A stretch of 64,000 bases of DNA from Lepas anatifera. Lineage: Eukaryota; Arthropoda; Thecostraca; Lepadidae. The notes beneath the pieces are model-generated. The model saw only the letters and a program-made list of their open reading frames with translations, ran no database searches and had not been told where the DNA came from. The stretch lies in assembly GCA_034440635.1 (NCBI GenBank), contig JAOTON010001937.1:248001-312000 (forward strand). The letters run 5' to 3'. Each line of letters begins with the position of its first letter. Within the stretch, counting starts at the first letter, position 1. The position numbers and the translations under genes were made by a program. Shown in pieces: positions 45,721 to 58,695 of the stretch.

Positions 45721-47224
45721 TGCAGCTTCTCTTTACTTTGCATTTCTTGCATCCCAAACGTGGCCCGTTGTCTTACCAGCGCCTCCCTTGACAGCTCCCA
45801 AAAATTTCACCGAATGCGAGTACCCCCAAGCTTCATCACCGTAACCTCCAAACTTCAGCTTCGGTGTCTCCTTGATGAGCAAATTGCGCCGTCAGCGCAT
45901 TTGCTATGCACTGTCTTTTCCTCCCTGTTGCCCAACCAGTGCCCTATTTGTGTACCCCCCTTCGACCCTTTTGTTACCCTACCAGTGTCCCTATGATGGA
46001 TCATTTGCTCCCACAGACGCTCCACTGACAGTTCCACGCCTATGTACTGCAGGCGCCCCTTGCCTGCTGTACCGGTATCCATAACTCCAGTCTCGATATC
46101 GCCTCGGTGAAGTATCAGCGTCCCCCCGATGCATTACCACCATTGCCATCCCTCGCCCGAAAGGCCAAATAATTAACTGACTAACTCACCACACTTCCCC
46201 CGGCTATAGACCACCGGCGTCCCACAGGGTGTACCAGTGTACCACACTGAACTTTTGACACTCCCATGCTGCATCACCGCTGGACTCATTTATAAACCTA
46301 AGCACCCCCTCATATATCACGCCCCCGGGTCACTAATAGACGTCACACTTCAACGTGGACCACCCTCATCGATTTTTTGACGCCCTCTTCTTTGTGGTTA
46401 GGCGCCCATATTTCACGATTGGCCGCCCTTTTCAGCTCTAGAGCGCCCCGCTGCAACATGGACCGCCCGTGCCTACCTTTGGCCGCCCTCTTCTGCATGA
46501 TTGTTCTCCTGTTCTCCACTATTGGCCGCTCCTTTGCAGATCTAGGGCGCCTCACTTCAATGTGGACTCCTCATTCACCTCCGGACGCCCTCTATTTTAT
46601 GGTTGGGAACCCCATATTTCACGTTTGGCCACCCTTTTTTAGCGCTTGGCGGACCTCTGCGACGTGGACCACCGTCATTTACCTACAAGCGCCATTAACT
46701 TTGTGACTGGGCTACCCGTTTTCACAATTGACCCACTTTTCAGCCCTAGGGTGCCCCACTGCAACGTGGACTGCCCTCATCCATTTTTAGCCGCTCTCTT
46801 CTGTATGATTGCGCGCACCTTCTCAACTGTTGGCCGCTCTTGTGCAGCTTTAGAGCACCCCACTTCACCGTGGACTGCCCTCATTTACCTCTGGCCGCCA
46901 TCCGCTTTGTGGTTCAGAACCCCTATATCATGATTGACCGTCTCTTTTAGCTCTAAAGCGGCCCACCGTAAAATTGATCGCCCTCATCCACTTTTGACTG
47001 CCCGCTAGTGCATGATTGCGCGCCCATTTTCCACAATCGTCTGTTCTTTCTTAGCCTTGGGGCGCCCCACTTTTACGTGTACCGCCTTCAACTTTCGGAT
47101 GTGCTCTACTTTGTGTTCGGGTGTCCCAATTTCACGACTAACCGCTCTTTTTCAGCCTTAGGGCATCCCACTGCAACATGGCACTCCCATGGCACATGGA
47201 CATCTCTCAGCTTTGAGTGGTAAC
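45721..47224. repeat. Second pyrimidine-rich degenerate array
   Basis: Continues in a related style with different units: TTGGCCGCCCT, CTCTAGAGCGCCCC(A/G)CTGCAACATGGAC and TTTGTGGTTAGGCGCCC recur in order at about 46380-46470, 46560-46620, 46740-46790 and 46930-47060. A period of about 150-200 bp is likely but heavily diverged. Confidence 0.65.
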
Positions 47225-49989
47225 AATTGCCCCGAGATCTTTTAATGTATGCTTTGGGTATCGATTGGTGTCATTTTGCTCCGTTACCACGCAGGATCCC
47301 CCAGGGCGCATTCATGCCCATCCGATGTGTGGTCGTGTGCCCGTCCGATATGTGGTTGTGTTGTCTTTTGCAACAAGAACATGCTACGATGGAATATAGG
47401 GGACTGGTAAAAATAATGTTTCTTGTGAAGCAAATTTTGAGCACATAAACCAATATCCCTTAAATGTGTTTAAAAAACATTCCGGATCTATTGATAACCC
47501 TATAAGCTGTTGACTTCGATCATTTACTTATTGAGCCGAGGTGTTTTTTTCGCAGTGCCACTAATGAAAGGCTATGTTCAATGCGAAATTCCCACGTCAT
47601 ATGTGTAAGAAAAACATTGAGAGCTCGGCAGGAGGCACCTGCATAATTTTGGTTGCGTCCTCTCGCACAAGTTTGTAAACAGCAAAAAAGTTTCGCCTAT
47701 GTAGAATATTATGGATTTATCACTATCCGCTCTGCGCAGACAGGGTAAACTGCAACGACTGGTTCGCAAAATCTCCAAAGGCCATCTCTGCGTAAATTCT
47801 GCTTCAAAACGTGATCCAGGTAGAAGGTGCCCTGTTTCATTGTTGCTTGTTTAACTAGAGGCACTTTGAGAAATTCTTCCTTTTCTTGGCAACGTGTTTT
47901 TTTTTAATCGGCACTTTTTTCAAATTGCATCACAAATACGCAAAATTAGCATCACAAAGATCCATGATACCAAAGGCTGGTCCCCAAATGGTTGTCTGAC
48001 CGCCCCCGGAGACTTCGCTTCCCCCTTATCGAAATCCTGGATCGTCCGTGTACCCAGCCCTCTCGGTTGTTGATCAGTGATAGATAAGCTCGGCCAGTGT
48101 TGGTCAGGTGCAATATCTAACATCATCACCTTGGATAGGTTGAGTTTGCGGCCGGTTTGATAGAGCTGGAAAATGCCTAGGTGATCGGGGAAGGATAGTT
48201 GATTGGGTAATGAAACTATAGCAGTCAGGAACAGAAATGTAGTTAAGGGGTGGGGCGGCTAGCACAGTCGCATGAGAGGCACCCGAAGGGAAAAGATCTC
48301 GCGAAGGGCAGCCGGGCTACGCCAATCTGTGACCAGTGTCCCAAAACCTGGGGTGCTGGGTGCAGAACGACACCCAGTCAAGCAGAATTTTCCACTCACT
48401 TTTATATTCTTTTTGCTGAATTTTCCACTCAATCCCAACAATACTAATTACTACTATTGAATTTTACTCAACAATACTTACTACAAAGGCCAGTTCCATT
48501 GCTTCCTCTACCAACGTCCACTGGAAAAAGAGAGCAGTAGAATCGACTAGAAGATCGCCAAATTAACTCGGCTTTTATGGGCTTCTTTCGCTTTTCTGGA
48601 AGAAAATCTGGCGATTTCTATTTTTCTGGCCAATTATACCTGGCATCCTTATCTCCACCGATTTCAGTGAAACAACTGAATCGAAATTCTGGCGCGGGCA
48701 AGACGCTCAGTGCCCCCGCCCCACCGGAGAAAGTTCCAATGGGTGAACACCGCCACTAAATTCCACCACTCAGAAAATTGGGGAGTGGAAAATTAGACAC
48801 CCTAGCCTTGTGTTGCCAAAAAATGAGCTGACCGCTTTGAAAGATACATTTCTGGAAAGCAGTTTATCTGTGCACATGATTTCTAGGCTTACGTCCTTGA
48901 AAAATTGTTTTTGCATTTCTGGTACCGAGAATAGTGAAAAACCATTTTTGATCATATTGTTGTTAAAAGCAATTATCTTGAAATTTTTATGCTAAGCAGC
49001 AAATTTTTTGACATTGTATGGTAAAAAATTGACCATTTATTGCGAAGAAAATATTTTGTATCCATATCAGCCCTTCATTGCTGCGTCCACGCCCTGTGAC
49101 ACCCAAATCCTCTCACGACACCCTACGACACCCTAGGCATAAATACCCTGATATTTAAGTTGAACTGAAAGTGTACGGTACTTGAATACATTGAAACTCT
49201 ACATTTTCATTAAATGATTTTTTTGGGCAACCAGAATGCATCCAGTTACCCTTGAAACATCGGCACTTTTTTGTATGGCTGGTCTACGGCGTGGACTTAC
49301 CAAATCGCCGTCTTTACATCTAGTAAATAAAAGCGGCATCTTTAGGCTTTTGAAAGCCCGCTTTCTTATTCGTTATCGACAAAACATTATTAGTCTTCCT
49401 CTTGGGGTGCTTTTAGTTGTATAGTTTTCTAGTCTATAAGGATTTAGAAAATTAATTTAGAGCAATCTTTGAAATGCAAATTATGTGGCTCATGCGACCA
49501 GCAAGCGGCAGGCGATCAGAAATTTAAAGTAGTAGTCGCTCTGACGCTGTCGCAACCCGCCGCGCCTGGCTGATTGTAGACGAAAGGAAGAAACAACAGA
49601 AAGAAGGCTGTAGTTTCGATTAGATTGATAGAAAGCAGCATATTCATATGAAGGTGAGTGGATATGTGAAGAAGAGCAGAGGAATTGACAGGTAAAGAAA
49701 AGAAACTTTTAGCAAGAGTCTGGAAGAGTTTATTGCCATGAAAGAAAGTTTGTAGTTTCGTCTGGGTTAGTTAAGTGTAAACCAAGGCTCTACTGGGCCC
49801 TAGCATAGGTGAATGCGAGGTGCAGTGATTGAGGTCAGGAGTGGCCTCCAAAATTCCGATAACTATAGGTATAGGAGGGGTGTTGTACCGGACAGAAAAA
49901 CTGTACAGTGTGTGGTTAGGTAATTAATTTTGACACTAGGTATTGCATGAAAAAATCCCTTTTCATTTTTCACCACCTGCCGGTCTCGG
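47225..49989. other. No gene recognised; GAATTTTCCACTC repeats
   Basis: AATTTTCCACTC occurs at about 48387 and 48418, and its inverse GAGTGGAAAATTAGACACCCTAG at about 48783. The same motif, direct, followed by GACACCCTAG, recurs at 50461 and 50493. This may mark the ends of an unrecognised repeat family. Nothing coding is supported. Confidence 0.4.
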
Positions 49990-50215
49990 AGCCCCCTCTG
50001 CAGAGTTGGTCTAAGGTGGCCCCCGATATTTCGTCTCAGGGGCCTTCAGGGTCCCAGGAGCTGGTCGTGTGGGAGAGGAGAGGAGGGGCACAAGAGTTGG
50101 TCTAGGGAAGCCCTCAAGAGTTTATCTTCATCCCACAAATGTTAGTCTTTGTGGCTCCCAGAGTTCTTTCCCCGAGGGTTGGTCTCAGAGGCCCCCAAAA
50201 TGTTTTTTATTTGTG
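49990..50215. repeat. Degenerate array, inverse of the 16.7-kb array
   Basis: Units such as GAGTTGGTCTAAGGTGGCCCC and GAGGGTTGGTCTCAGAGGCC are reverse-complement relatives of the GACCAACTCTGGGGGCC array at 16655-18238. Confidence 0.6.
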
Positions 50216-50549
50216 ACAATTCACCAATTCCTTAAAAATTGGAGACTGCATCAGGGGTTTCAGTTGGTAAATATTTACCTGCTTAACCCAAATTTTTCAC
50301 ATGGTAATGGTCAAACAATGCAGCTTGGGGACGATTTAAAATATTTACTTTGAAAAATTAAAGGAAATATCCATCCCTCAGTTCAAACAAGGGCTCTGAT
50401 AGTTTACCACCTGAGTACCCAAATTGGAAAATTTTTTCTCCGCCATACATTTTGAGGAGAATTTTCCACTCACTCACCATACATTCCGAGCTGAATTTTC
50501 CACTCGACACCCTAGCGCAAAACCTATTTTGGGTCACTGTCTATGACCA

Positions 50550-51180
50550 ACCGTAAACCTCGGGGACCAGCATGACTTGTTGTTACAAGCGTGACCCTCT
50601 GCGGCAAGCGACGCCCTATATGTGACCGTCAGGGTCCCCTAGGGGCAGAAGAATACTCTTTAATCAGATGGGTCACCTGTTTTCAACAAGGCCCTCTGTG
50701 ACAAGCATGACCAGCACATCATTCCGTGGTCGGCAGGGCCCAATGCAGTCAGAAGAGCCTTCTGTCTGCCACCGAGAATGCCCTCTGTGCCAGCGGGGGA
50801 CGCTGTGACAAGTAGGGCCCTCTACGGTCAGCAGGTCCTTTGGGACCAGGAGTCTCGTTATCAATAGGGCAATCTTAGGTCAACAGGGATCTCTGTAACT
50901 AACAGATCTTTCGGTCGCAGTCAGGGCCATGTCTTGCCAGCATGTTTTTTTCGGACAGGGCGATAACCCCGGTGACCATAAGAGGACTCTGTATCGTAAA
51001 TATATATTTGGTACTGAACGCACAGTCTATAAAAAGGGTACTCCGGGACCAACAGGTCTTTCCGTGCCCAGTAAGGCCTGCCATATTCTTGTGGAAGGTC
51101 ATGAGGTGACCTGAGGTCTAATCGGGAAGTAGCTGGGCCCCCTGCATCCAGGCGGAGAACCATCCATGACGGTCTTTGAC
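50550..51180. repeat. Degenerate array (GACAAGNAGGGCCCTCT type)
   Basis: Diverged units of about 30 bp built on CCCTCTG(T/C)G(A/G)CAAGC. Related to the array at 5085-5660. Confidence 0.6.
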
Positions 51181-51500
51181 TGCTGTGAGTGGGACTGGTG
51201 GGACCCTTAAATCCATTAGGATCTAATTTGCCAGTTAGCGAACCCCTGGAGAAAGCCGGAAAGTGTACAAGCGTACACTGTGAACGACTTCGAGTTCACT
51301 GTGGTCAGTCGAGGGTCCTATGTGGCTGCCATAGCACAGCAAAGACAGGCCAATGGCCAAAATCTGGTTATAGCTAGTTATAGTTCCTGCAAAAATTCAG
51401 GTAGATGCCGTTGAAGGGAGACACAAACACATTTTTCCGAGTTGATTGCTGATGTGGAGTATCCCTAAACTGGGCCTTTGCTTGCCTTAAGGTTGCCAGG

Positions 51501-51810
51501 GGCCGTATTCTGATGCCGAGAGTACATAAGAATGGGCGCACGCACGTCGATATTTTATTCTGATTTCCAGCCTGCGCCCACACTGCGCAGGTAGGGGTCA
51601 AATCAGCAATGTGATCGTAGTGCGCACATTAGATCGGTATGCTGATATTCTGCGTAGGCTAGGTCGGTACTGGTCCCTGTGCATCCCGGGTACGCTTGTC
51701 CTACGTCGAGCGTGGCTACGCAAGGAAGAAGGTCAAAATCCCACATTGGAATACGGCAAGTTGCTTGTCTCAGTCAAGTCTTAGGAGGGCATTATATTAG
51801 AATACAGCCT
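51501..51810. mobile_element. MITE with GGCCGTATTCT ends
   Basis: About 310 bp. The left end is GGCCGTATTCTGATGCCG. The right end AATATTAGAATACAGCCT-like sequence (ATTAGAATACAGCCT) is its imperfect inverse. GGGCCGTATTC termini are common in invertebrate MITEs. No coding capacity. Confidence 0.5.
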
Positions 51811-52373
51811 TAGAAAGGTTTACAATAACTGGGGTCTTGAAGTAAGCTAACGTCCATGAACTTAAGTCATAGATCCTTCGTGGCTGGCTAGCTCAGATTG
51901 AAGGGAACTGGGATCACGGCTCTGACCTAGTGGTGTATTCCACCCTTATGACTAGTTAAGGCCCTGTGTACCAATCATCATCATATAAGCAAAATCAGTA
52001 GTCCATGTAACCATCATGGGTCTTCCCAAAGTGTATCGGGATTTGATCTGACATGTCCTGTAGAAACCTTATCCCCAATGACAAGCATAGGCTCATTGAA
52101 CGAGACGGGCCTATTCTAAATATTCGTTGGTCTTCTACAAACTATTTAAGGTTTCTGAAGATAATTTTGATCACTGATTGGGGAGAAAATAGTCCCCATG
52201 CAGTCCCCGGGTCCCAAAGTGTCTTTACTAACCGTGGGTTCCAGTGCATCAATAAAATAAACGCCAAATAGATACATACACTTTTTACCACTCCTGAGAT
52301 GTATGTTACATATATTCAAAGCTACGATCTTTCCTCATTTTTAAAAAAAGAAAATATGAAACTATTTACCTCT

Positions 52374-53359
52374 TTGACCCTCGCCCAGTGGGAGTTGTTT
52401 GAACACCCCCTCCGGTTTTTCGGGCGGCACGAAAAAACGGTGACGCGAAGCGCCGCCGTACTTGGCACACCTTATTCTTGATTGATTCCGCAAGTTTCCC
52501 CAAAATTTTAGCTTGGGTCATCTCAGGTCAGGTCACCAGTGCAGGTCAAGTGACCTTACCTCAAAAAATGTTGAAGGTGGCATATGTAGGAAATGAATGA
52601 ATCTATCGGATTGAAACTTATAACACATAATAGCCCCACCGAGTTCTCCAAAAAGTTCCGGGATTTTCATATAGATGACATAAGGTCAAATACGGACCAT
52701 GACCTCTCCATTGGAAATACAGAGGAAAACAGAAAATGGTTTGTATTTGTGTATATAAAGGTGATAGTACCTTCATATTCTCCAAATCGAAGTATCTTAG
52801 GCCCCTTTTTAGGTTCATGTTGCAATTTTTGACCTGTGACCTCTGAGAAGTCATCTGAAGCTACTTAGCAGTTTTCAGACTTAGGTCAATAACTTTGCAT
52901 GACATGATGATACAGCTTTTATGTTTATACCATTGCGTTTGGATTGCTATTGCCAGTCGATTGATAGGCATATGGACTATGCTAAGTCAAAAAGTGACCT
53001 TGACCTGACCTGAGATCAGGTGATTTGTGTTTTGACCTAGTATGCTCATATTATACATCATTCGATCCGCCGTGACGAGAGAGAGCGAACAGTGTCTACA
53101 AAATTATTCTAACTCAACGCTGTCAGACGCTAGAGCCCAACATCTTTGCACAAAATGCCAACATCTTTGACCTGTCATGTCCTCAATGTTGACCTGAACC
53201 AAAAAGTGACTGATATAGCGCCTTCATGAATTTTTATGAGCTATCCACCAGGGTTCGCGTTTTTTCGCTATCCTGCATAGGGGACGAGTTCGAGAGGGGG
53301 TGTTCAAACACCCCCACCAGGGCGAAGGTGACTCGGAGGCCAACCGGGACGCGGGTTAA
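52374..53359 (+). mobile_element. AGGTCA-rich TTAA element, family D, complete
   Basis: About 986 bp. The left end is TTGACCCTCGCCCAGTGG (TTAA mutated to TTGA); the right end is GGGACGCGGGTTAA. GTTTGAACACCCCC lies near the left end and GGGGGTGTTCAAACACCCCC near the right. The body has AGGTCA hexamers, including CAGGTCAAGTGACC, and AGTGACCTTGACCTGACC. There is no transposase. Confidence 0.8.
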
Positions 53360-53394
53360 CTGATTCAGTTCGCAAAAATATTTTAAATGGGTAA

Positions 53395-53523
53395 AGAACA
53401 TAAAATTTGGCGCCCCAGCCGGCCTAAAAATGGCACCCCCTGGCCATGAAAGTGGCGCCCCTAAGCGCTGCGGCCCTCCCACCTCCCCCCCACCTAGCGA
53501 AAATTCCTGGATCCGCCCCTGAC
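53395..53523. mobile_element. Fragment ending CCTGGATCCGCCCCTG
   Basis: GC-rich GGCGCCCC-type sequence ends in TTCCTGGATCCGCCCCTG, the inverse of the left edge at 43468. No opposite end is visible, so it is probably a truncated element. Confidence 0.45.
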
Positions 53524-53804
53524 TATACCAAAATTAAATATTCGATTAGCCCATTAGGCTATGAAAAAACATAAGATCAACTGGAAAACGCGCAGAGCGG
53601 AAAAATGGTTCTACCAATGTGATACAAAGTTCCCTTTTTCAGAACTTCATATGGAACACTGGGGGACAGTTTCCCCAAAGAGCTGTATCTTCCTAGGCTC
53701 CCTAATAGGCGGTCAACATAAACATTGATTATCATTGCATGCGCAATTCATACTAAATGCAAAGGCACAACAGAAATAATGTGGGGCCATTGCGAGTGCC
53801 ATAC

Positions 53805-53873
53805 CTTTCCCATACGTGCCGAGTTCCACATCCCAGAGGAGATACGATTCCCTATTCCTGTCACCACAACACG
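53805..53873 (-). CDS. OXSM: Mitochondrial 3-oxoacyl-ACP synthase, upstream exon with 1-nt frameshift
   Basis: On the minus strand, acceptor CGTCTTTGCAG|CGT is followed by RVVVTGIG, the N-terminal signature of KAS enzymes. One extra base (within AGGGAA, 53848-53852) shifts the frame; after it comes IVSPLGCGTRHVWE plus AG, matching the conserved VTPLG-VG-T-VW part of OXSM. The donor GAAAG|GTATGG at 53804 leaves phase 2, exactly what the acceptor at 37654 needs (AG|A, Arg). Splice sites, phase and order all fit the exons at 37420 and 32574. The extra base is either an assembly error or a disabling mutation. The exon with the start codon and targeting peptide was not found. Confidence 0.68.
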
Positions 53874-55427
53874 CTGCAAAGACGGAATGGAGGCTCTGGC
53901 TGTGAATGCCATCTGAAAACGAACAGTCTGATCAATGCACACAACACACAAACGCATGATTTACTTATCGTTCAAACAAGATGAATGATTGCAAGAACTG
54001 TACGATCATTTAAAAATGTGCGGTCCTGCTCATGTTTTTCTTCTTCTGAAGGGCAGAGAGCTGCCTGTTGAACAGTTTCTGCATCAATTCAGTTAATTAT
54101 AGGTAGCCCTAGAAACAAATGACTGTAGTTAATGTAGTTAATCTAAAAAATAACTATAATATATGGATTATGCGGCCATAAAAAGTTCCTAATGACGCAG
54201 AACTAGCTAAATGAGGTTTTATTCGATATCAGCTTCCGTGCTTACTGAACTTATTGAAAAGAAAGATGCAACTCTTCCTTGAAGACTGAACCCGCCCTCC
54301 TGGGCGGGGAGGGGGAAAGGGGTGAAGTACGGCCCCCCAAAATAACGCAGAAACGAAGAAACGCAGAACAACGCAAGTTAAGTTCCTCATCCCCGACTGA
54401 TTTCGCACATCATACTAAATTGTTCAGGTAACGTCACGCCAGTTCAAGGAGCTATTCAAGGTCACGCCACCCAATCCCAAAATCAAAAATCACTAGTTTG
54501 AAGCGGCGCCAAAAAAACAACTGTCAACAGCTCAGTTCTAAACTTTCGTAATATGATGAGGTCAATTTTTGGTCAAACCCATTAAAGGTCCATAACGAAG
54601 AACACAATGGACAATTTTTCAGGAAATATTATATATATATAGATGTATATTTACTTGAAAGCTCGTCTGTAGAGCTTTGTCTGTAGAGTGAATAAATCAG
54701 AATCCAAGGGGGTGGTACAAAGTTGAAAAACATTGGTACAAATTTGACCCCTTCTTTGACAAAAAAACTGCCACAGAGGCCAACATTTCTTAATTTTCGT
54801 GCAACTGATAACTGAAGGACTAAACTTCTTGCCTGCAAAGATTCAAGCTTATCCATTTGTAAACACCAAAGTTATTAAGTAAAAACTGCAAAAGTGGCAC
54901 AAAATTGCTCAGTTTTACGGTTCCTACCATCTTTCAGTACAAGTCACAAACGTCAAATCACTCCAGATAAGAAAAAGAGCGTCAAAAGCATATATCCGAA
55001 AATTTCCGATATTTACCCTCCTGACTCCGGCCTTGAATTTCGAAATTGAACAAACCCGAAACGTATGGGTATTGGCATACAATTACGAAACTACACACGA
55101 AGTTTCATACCAGGGGTCTAAAAAGCGAGCTTGTGGTCGCCGACTAAAATCCAAGCTTCTTCGATGGTCGCCGAACCTAATGCTACATGTATTACAAAAT
55201 CGGTCTTAAAGTGGTATAAATATGGCTCTAGGAATCACTGGCAGGTGCAAGGGAGAAGGTTCCGATAAAATATAGATATATAATGCCTATAAAACATAGA
55301 TCAGCTTTCTCGATATCGATGACATAAGCCAGATTCAAGTCATTACCTAAAAGATGTCATGAGATTATAATTCAGAATTATAGTTAAAGTTATGACCTGA
55401 AAGCAACAAAATTATACATTCTGGCCC
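53874..55427. other. No gene recognised upstream of the OXSM exon
   Basis: The OXSM first exon (start codon and mitochondrial presequence) should lie at higher coordinates. I could not identify it here. The sequence is AT-rich. Confidence 0.4.
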
Positions 55428-56300
55428 TTAACCCTAGCCCCGGTGACCGGCACGAATCACCTATGACCCCCCCTGGTGGGAGGGGGGTTAAAAATGACAC
55501 CATCGACCTCGGAAACAAATAAAGATAGAAGCGGAAAAAGCGATCGAAAGCTCGTCGGAAATGCAATCGGCGTTACTCCTGGCACTTTTGCGTAAGGTCA
55601 ATACTGTGGTCACCAGAGGAAAAAAATTAATATACGCCAAAATGTATCAAATGCAGTGCGCTACAAAACCTTGTTATCTCCGTAAGCAAAATAGCCGGGA
55701 CCACTTTCTCAACTCTATTCGACAGAGCCCGAGCAGCTTTTTCACTAGAGCAACATCCATTTTCATGTCGGGTCAAAGGCTAGGGCGCAACAGGACACTG
55801 AATATTGTGGATGTTATAACGTAGCTTCAGGTTATAATGGCAAGAACGCTCGCTTTGGGCGTGATATGTCGGACCTAAAAGGCAATGTTGGGTAGTGATC
55901 AGCCATTTATGCGCACTACGCAGTCATGAATACGTATCGATAGTGCCCACTAAGCTTAGGCAAAGTCTGGTCGGAGGTCAATCGAGGTCAAAGATGATAC
56001 GCTGCCCGTACACAAGGGCAATTAACTGGGCACGAAAGCGGTGGGACGGGGTACCTACGCATCCCCTGTTGGCCAACCAGGGGAGACGTCTCCCCAAAAT
56101 TTTTGGTCCATCGTCATTAATGTTGTCAGGTACCAAATATGCTCAAAATTCGCCTGCCCCGGTCAGCACCAGCCCGGGTCCGTTCCCCTGTAAAAATTAT
56201 GTGGCGGCGCCCCAGGGCATTAACATTTTCGCCCATCACTTCCAGACCAAGCAAGATACAACCATAATTGATGCACCATTGTTGTCCTCTCATCAATAAT
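55428..56300 (+). mobile_element. AGGTCA-type TTAA element, family C relative, 3' truncated
   Basis: Starts TTAACCCTAGCCCCGG with GACCCCCCCTGG just inside. It follows the family C copy at 26192 with blocks such as ATGACACCATCGACCTCGG and GCAAGATACAACCATA-TTGATGCACCATTG (compare 26638-26670). The right terminus is not seen. Confidence 0.62.
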
Positions 56301-57384
56301 GGTTTTATTTTGTGTCCATACGTGGGACAAATTGTTTGGCCTTATCTTAGGGAAAAGTAAAAGGGTTTGCAGCACCTTAAAAAATGAGCCTCAGAAACAG
56401 TTCCGATGTTTCATTTAACTAGAGAAAAAAACGTTCTTTATGTACATGCGTTGTAAAATACTTATGATTTTTCACCTTCAGGCGCCACAAATCAGATAAA
56501 TTCCTAAACACTTCAAATAAATAATTAACACATTATTCATTCGCAACATTTCCTAAGAAGTGCAGTGGAAAATATCAACCATTGCTAAGATAAGACCCAA
56601 TTTTCTCTCCATTGCAGAACATGGTTCTACTCAAAGCAATAGCAATGCTGTCTGTTGGGAATAACCTTATTTTCTTTGCATGACATAACTATTTCCAAAG
56701 CTCTTAATTGATGCATTTTAACATTAATAATCAGGACTGAAAAAGTTTCCAGAATAGTTGCTGATGACCCATTTGAACCAGGATTGGGTACTGAGAAGAA
56801 CAGTTTGCATTTCAGCAACCTGTTCTTTTGTGGTGTACACAATCTCTGTGGAATTTCTACTGTACCTCTGTGGCAATGTTTCCATGTTTCATCCATACTA
56901 GAGAAAACAGAACGAATTGAATTTCTTGGTGAGACAAAAAAGCACAAGATATTAGCAGAAACTTGGATGCATATAATCAGTGAATTAAAAAACACACCCT
57001 GACCACCCAGTGTGCATCCATCTGTGCAAGAGACACAGCCTATCTATGTTTGGCAGCCTTGGACTGGACCATTCTCCTTGCAGTGGAGTCTTTTGGCAAA
57101 TTAAAAATGGTTATCACATCTTTATGCTGTGCAGGAATGCACATTTCTATCCCCTTTTGGGGTGCCAATGCACACTGATGGACCTAAGATTTTAGTAAGG
57201 GGAAGCCCTCAGAGGCCACACTATGTCATCAAAAAGGGCAAACTACACCCAAAAGGGTGGCTATTATCTTCAATAAGTGGGGGAAAACTGTGGTTGGTGT
57301 GACTTAAAAATGGCAAAAGTGCCATGAATGGGAATCCTTAACCCATATATCAGAACACCCATTCCCAATTATGGGAATGCTTGA
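56301..57384. other. No gene recognised
   Basis: AT-rich. Short frames only, none with recognisable motifs. Confidence 0.35.
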
Positions 57385-57710
57385 CAGGGGCGGACGCAGA
57401 CCCGAGTTTTGGGGGGGCCAAACCCATGTCTGCCTCTCCTCCTGGGGGGGGTGGGAGCGAATATTTTTTTGCTCTACAAACCTAGTGTAAACACCTTTTT
57501 CAGTGTTCAACAGACCTAGTATAAGCTACCTCTCCATGTACATGATCGCTCTCCGGGGGGAGGGGTGGGAGCAGATTTTTGCTCTAGAGACCTAGTGTAA
57601 ACACCTTTTTTCAAAAACTTTCCAGTGTTTGGGAGGGCCAAAAGATAGTTTGGCCCCCCCTCCAGCGCTTTGGGGGCGCCATGGCCGGAATGGCCCATCC
57701 TGTGTCCGCC
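57385..57710. mobile_element. Short element with GGGGCGGACGCAG ends and internal duplication
   Basis: The left end is CAGGGGCGGACGCAGACCC; the right end is CCATCCTGTGTCCGCC. Inside, a block containing GGGGTGGGAGC, TTTTTGCTCTA and CCTAGTGTAAACACC is duplicated in tandem (spacing about 110-115 bp). Confidence 0.6.
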
Positions 57711-58540
57711 AACGATGCTTGAGACCATCTTCCAGAACAATATTTTGGGCCAAGAAACACAATTTTGATCCTTCAACCTGGCTTATTTCTGTTCTTTTAA
57801 CTTTAGAGGGGATTCATCTTTGAAGCAGGAACAGGAAATCATACTTTATACTCTGCTTCAAATATTCAGGCTCAAAATATTTATTTTGAGCATTCACATG
57901 TCATGGTGCATTGGCGTAAATAAGACAGTAGTGATATACAAAACCAATTAGTGAAACAACAACAAAGTTTTTACAATAATTTGATTAATATTTCCACTTG
58001 AGATAATAATATATACACACCAGGACATATGGTAATACAGAACATGATGTGAGCCACCCTAGCACCAACAAAACCTATTTTCAGCACCTTTTATGCCATT
58101 TTCACAACTTCTTAACTTCAAAGCTCCATCTGTAGCCCCAGCATTTGTATTCTAGTGGTGGGGGCATTAACAAAGTATTTTCTGCCTCAGAGACCTGGGG
58201 CTCCTTAGAAAAAAGATGAGAGTAGCTTGGAGTAAGTCGGAGCAGGCGCGAAAACCGGTGTCCGCTGGACCGACTTCAGATGAGCTTGGATGAGATATCA
58301 GCTGATTGCGCCTGATCAGCACCAATATGGCAAGCGTGGCACAGTTAAGAAACTAATCAAATTTGATTAAGGCCTCTGATACTCATTTAATTCATTTTTA
58401 GAGAAAGTGGAATACAGAAAAACAACATATTGAAAACCTTTAGCTGCCCACATGCGTCGTTTCTCACTGTAAAACAACTTATTTTAGTTTCTCAATTGAA
58501 ATTTGTGTGCCAGAATTGAGCTCCTCCAACCTCCTCTGAA
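57711..58540. other. No gene recognised
   Basis: AT-rich. A stretch at 58215-58330 (AGCTTGGAGTAAGTCGGAG) resembles the repeats at 58555-58695. Confidence 0.35.
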
Positions 58541-58554
58541 AAACCACCTTTCGT

Positions 58555-58695
58555 TTGAGAGGAGGTTGGATTAGATTTGAGATGAGCTTTGGCGAGCTTG
58601 GAGTAAGTTTAAGGAGGCGCTGGACCGGGCGAGAGGAAGTTGGAGAAGCTTTGAGGAGGTTGGAGCAGGTTTGAGGAGGCGCTGGAACAGGCCCC
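58555..58695. repeat. GAGGTTGGAG-type degenerate repeats
   Basis: Recurring GAGGAGGCGCTGGA, GAGGTTGGAGCAGG and GAGCTTGGAGTAAG blocks of about 30-60 bp. Confidence 0.5.
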
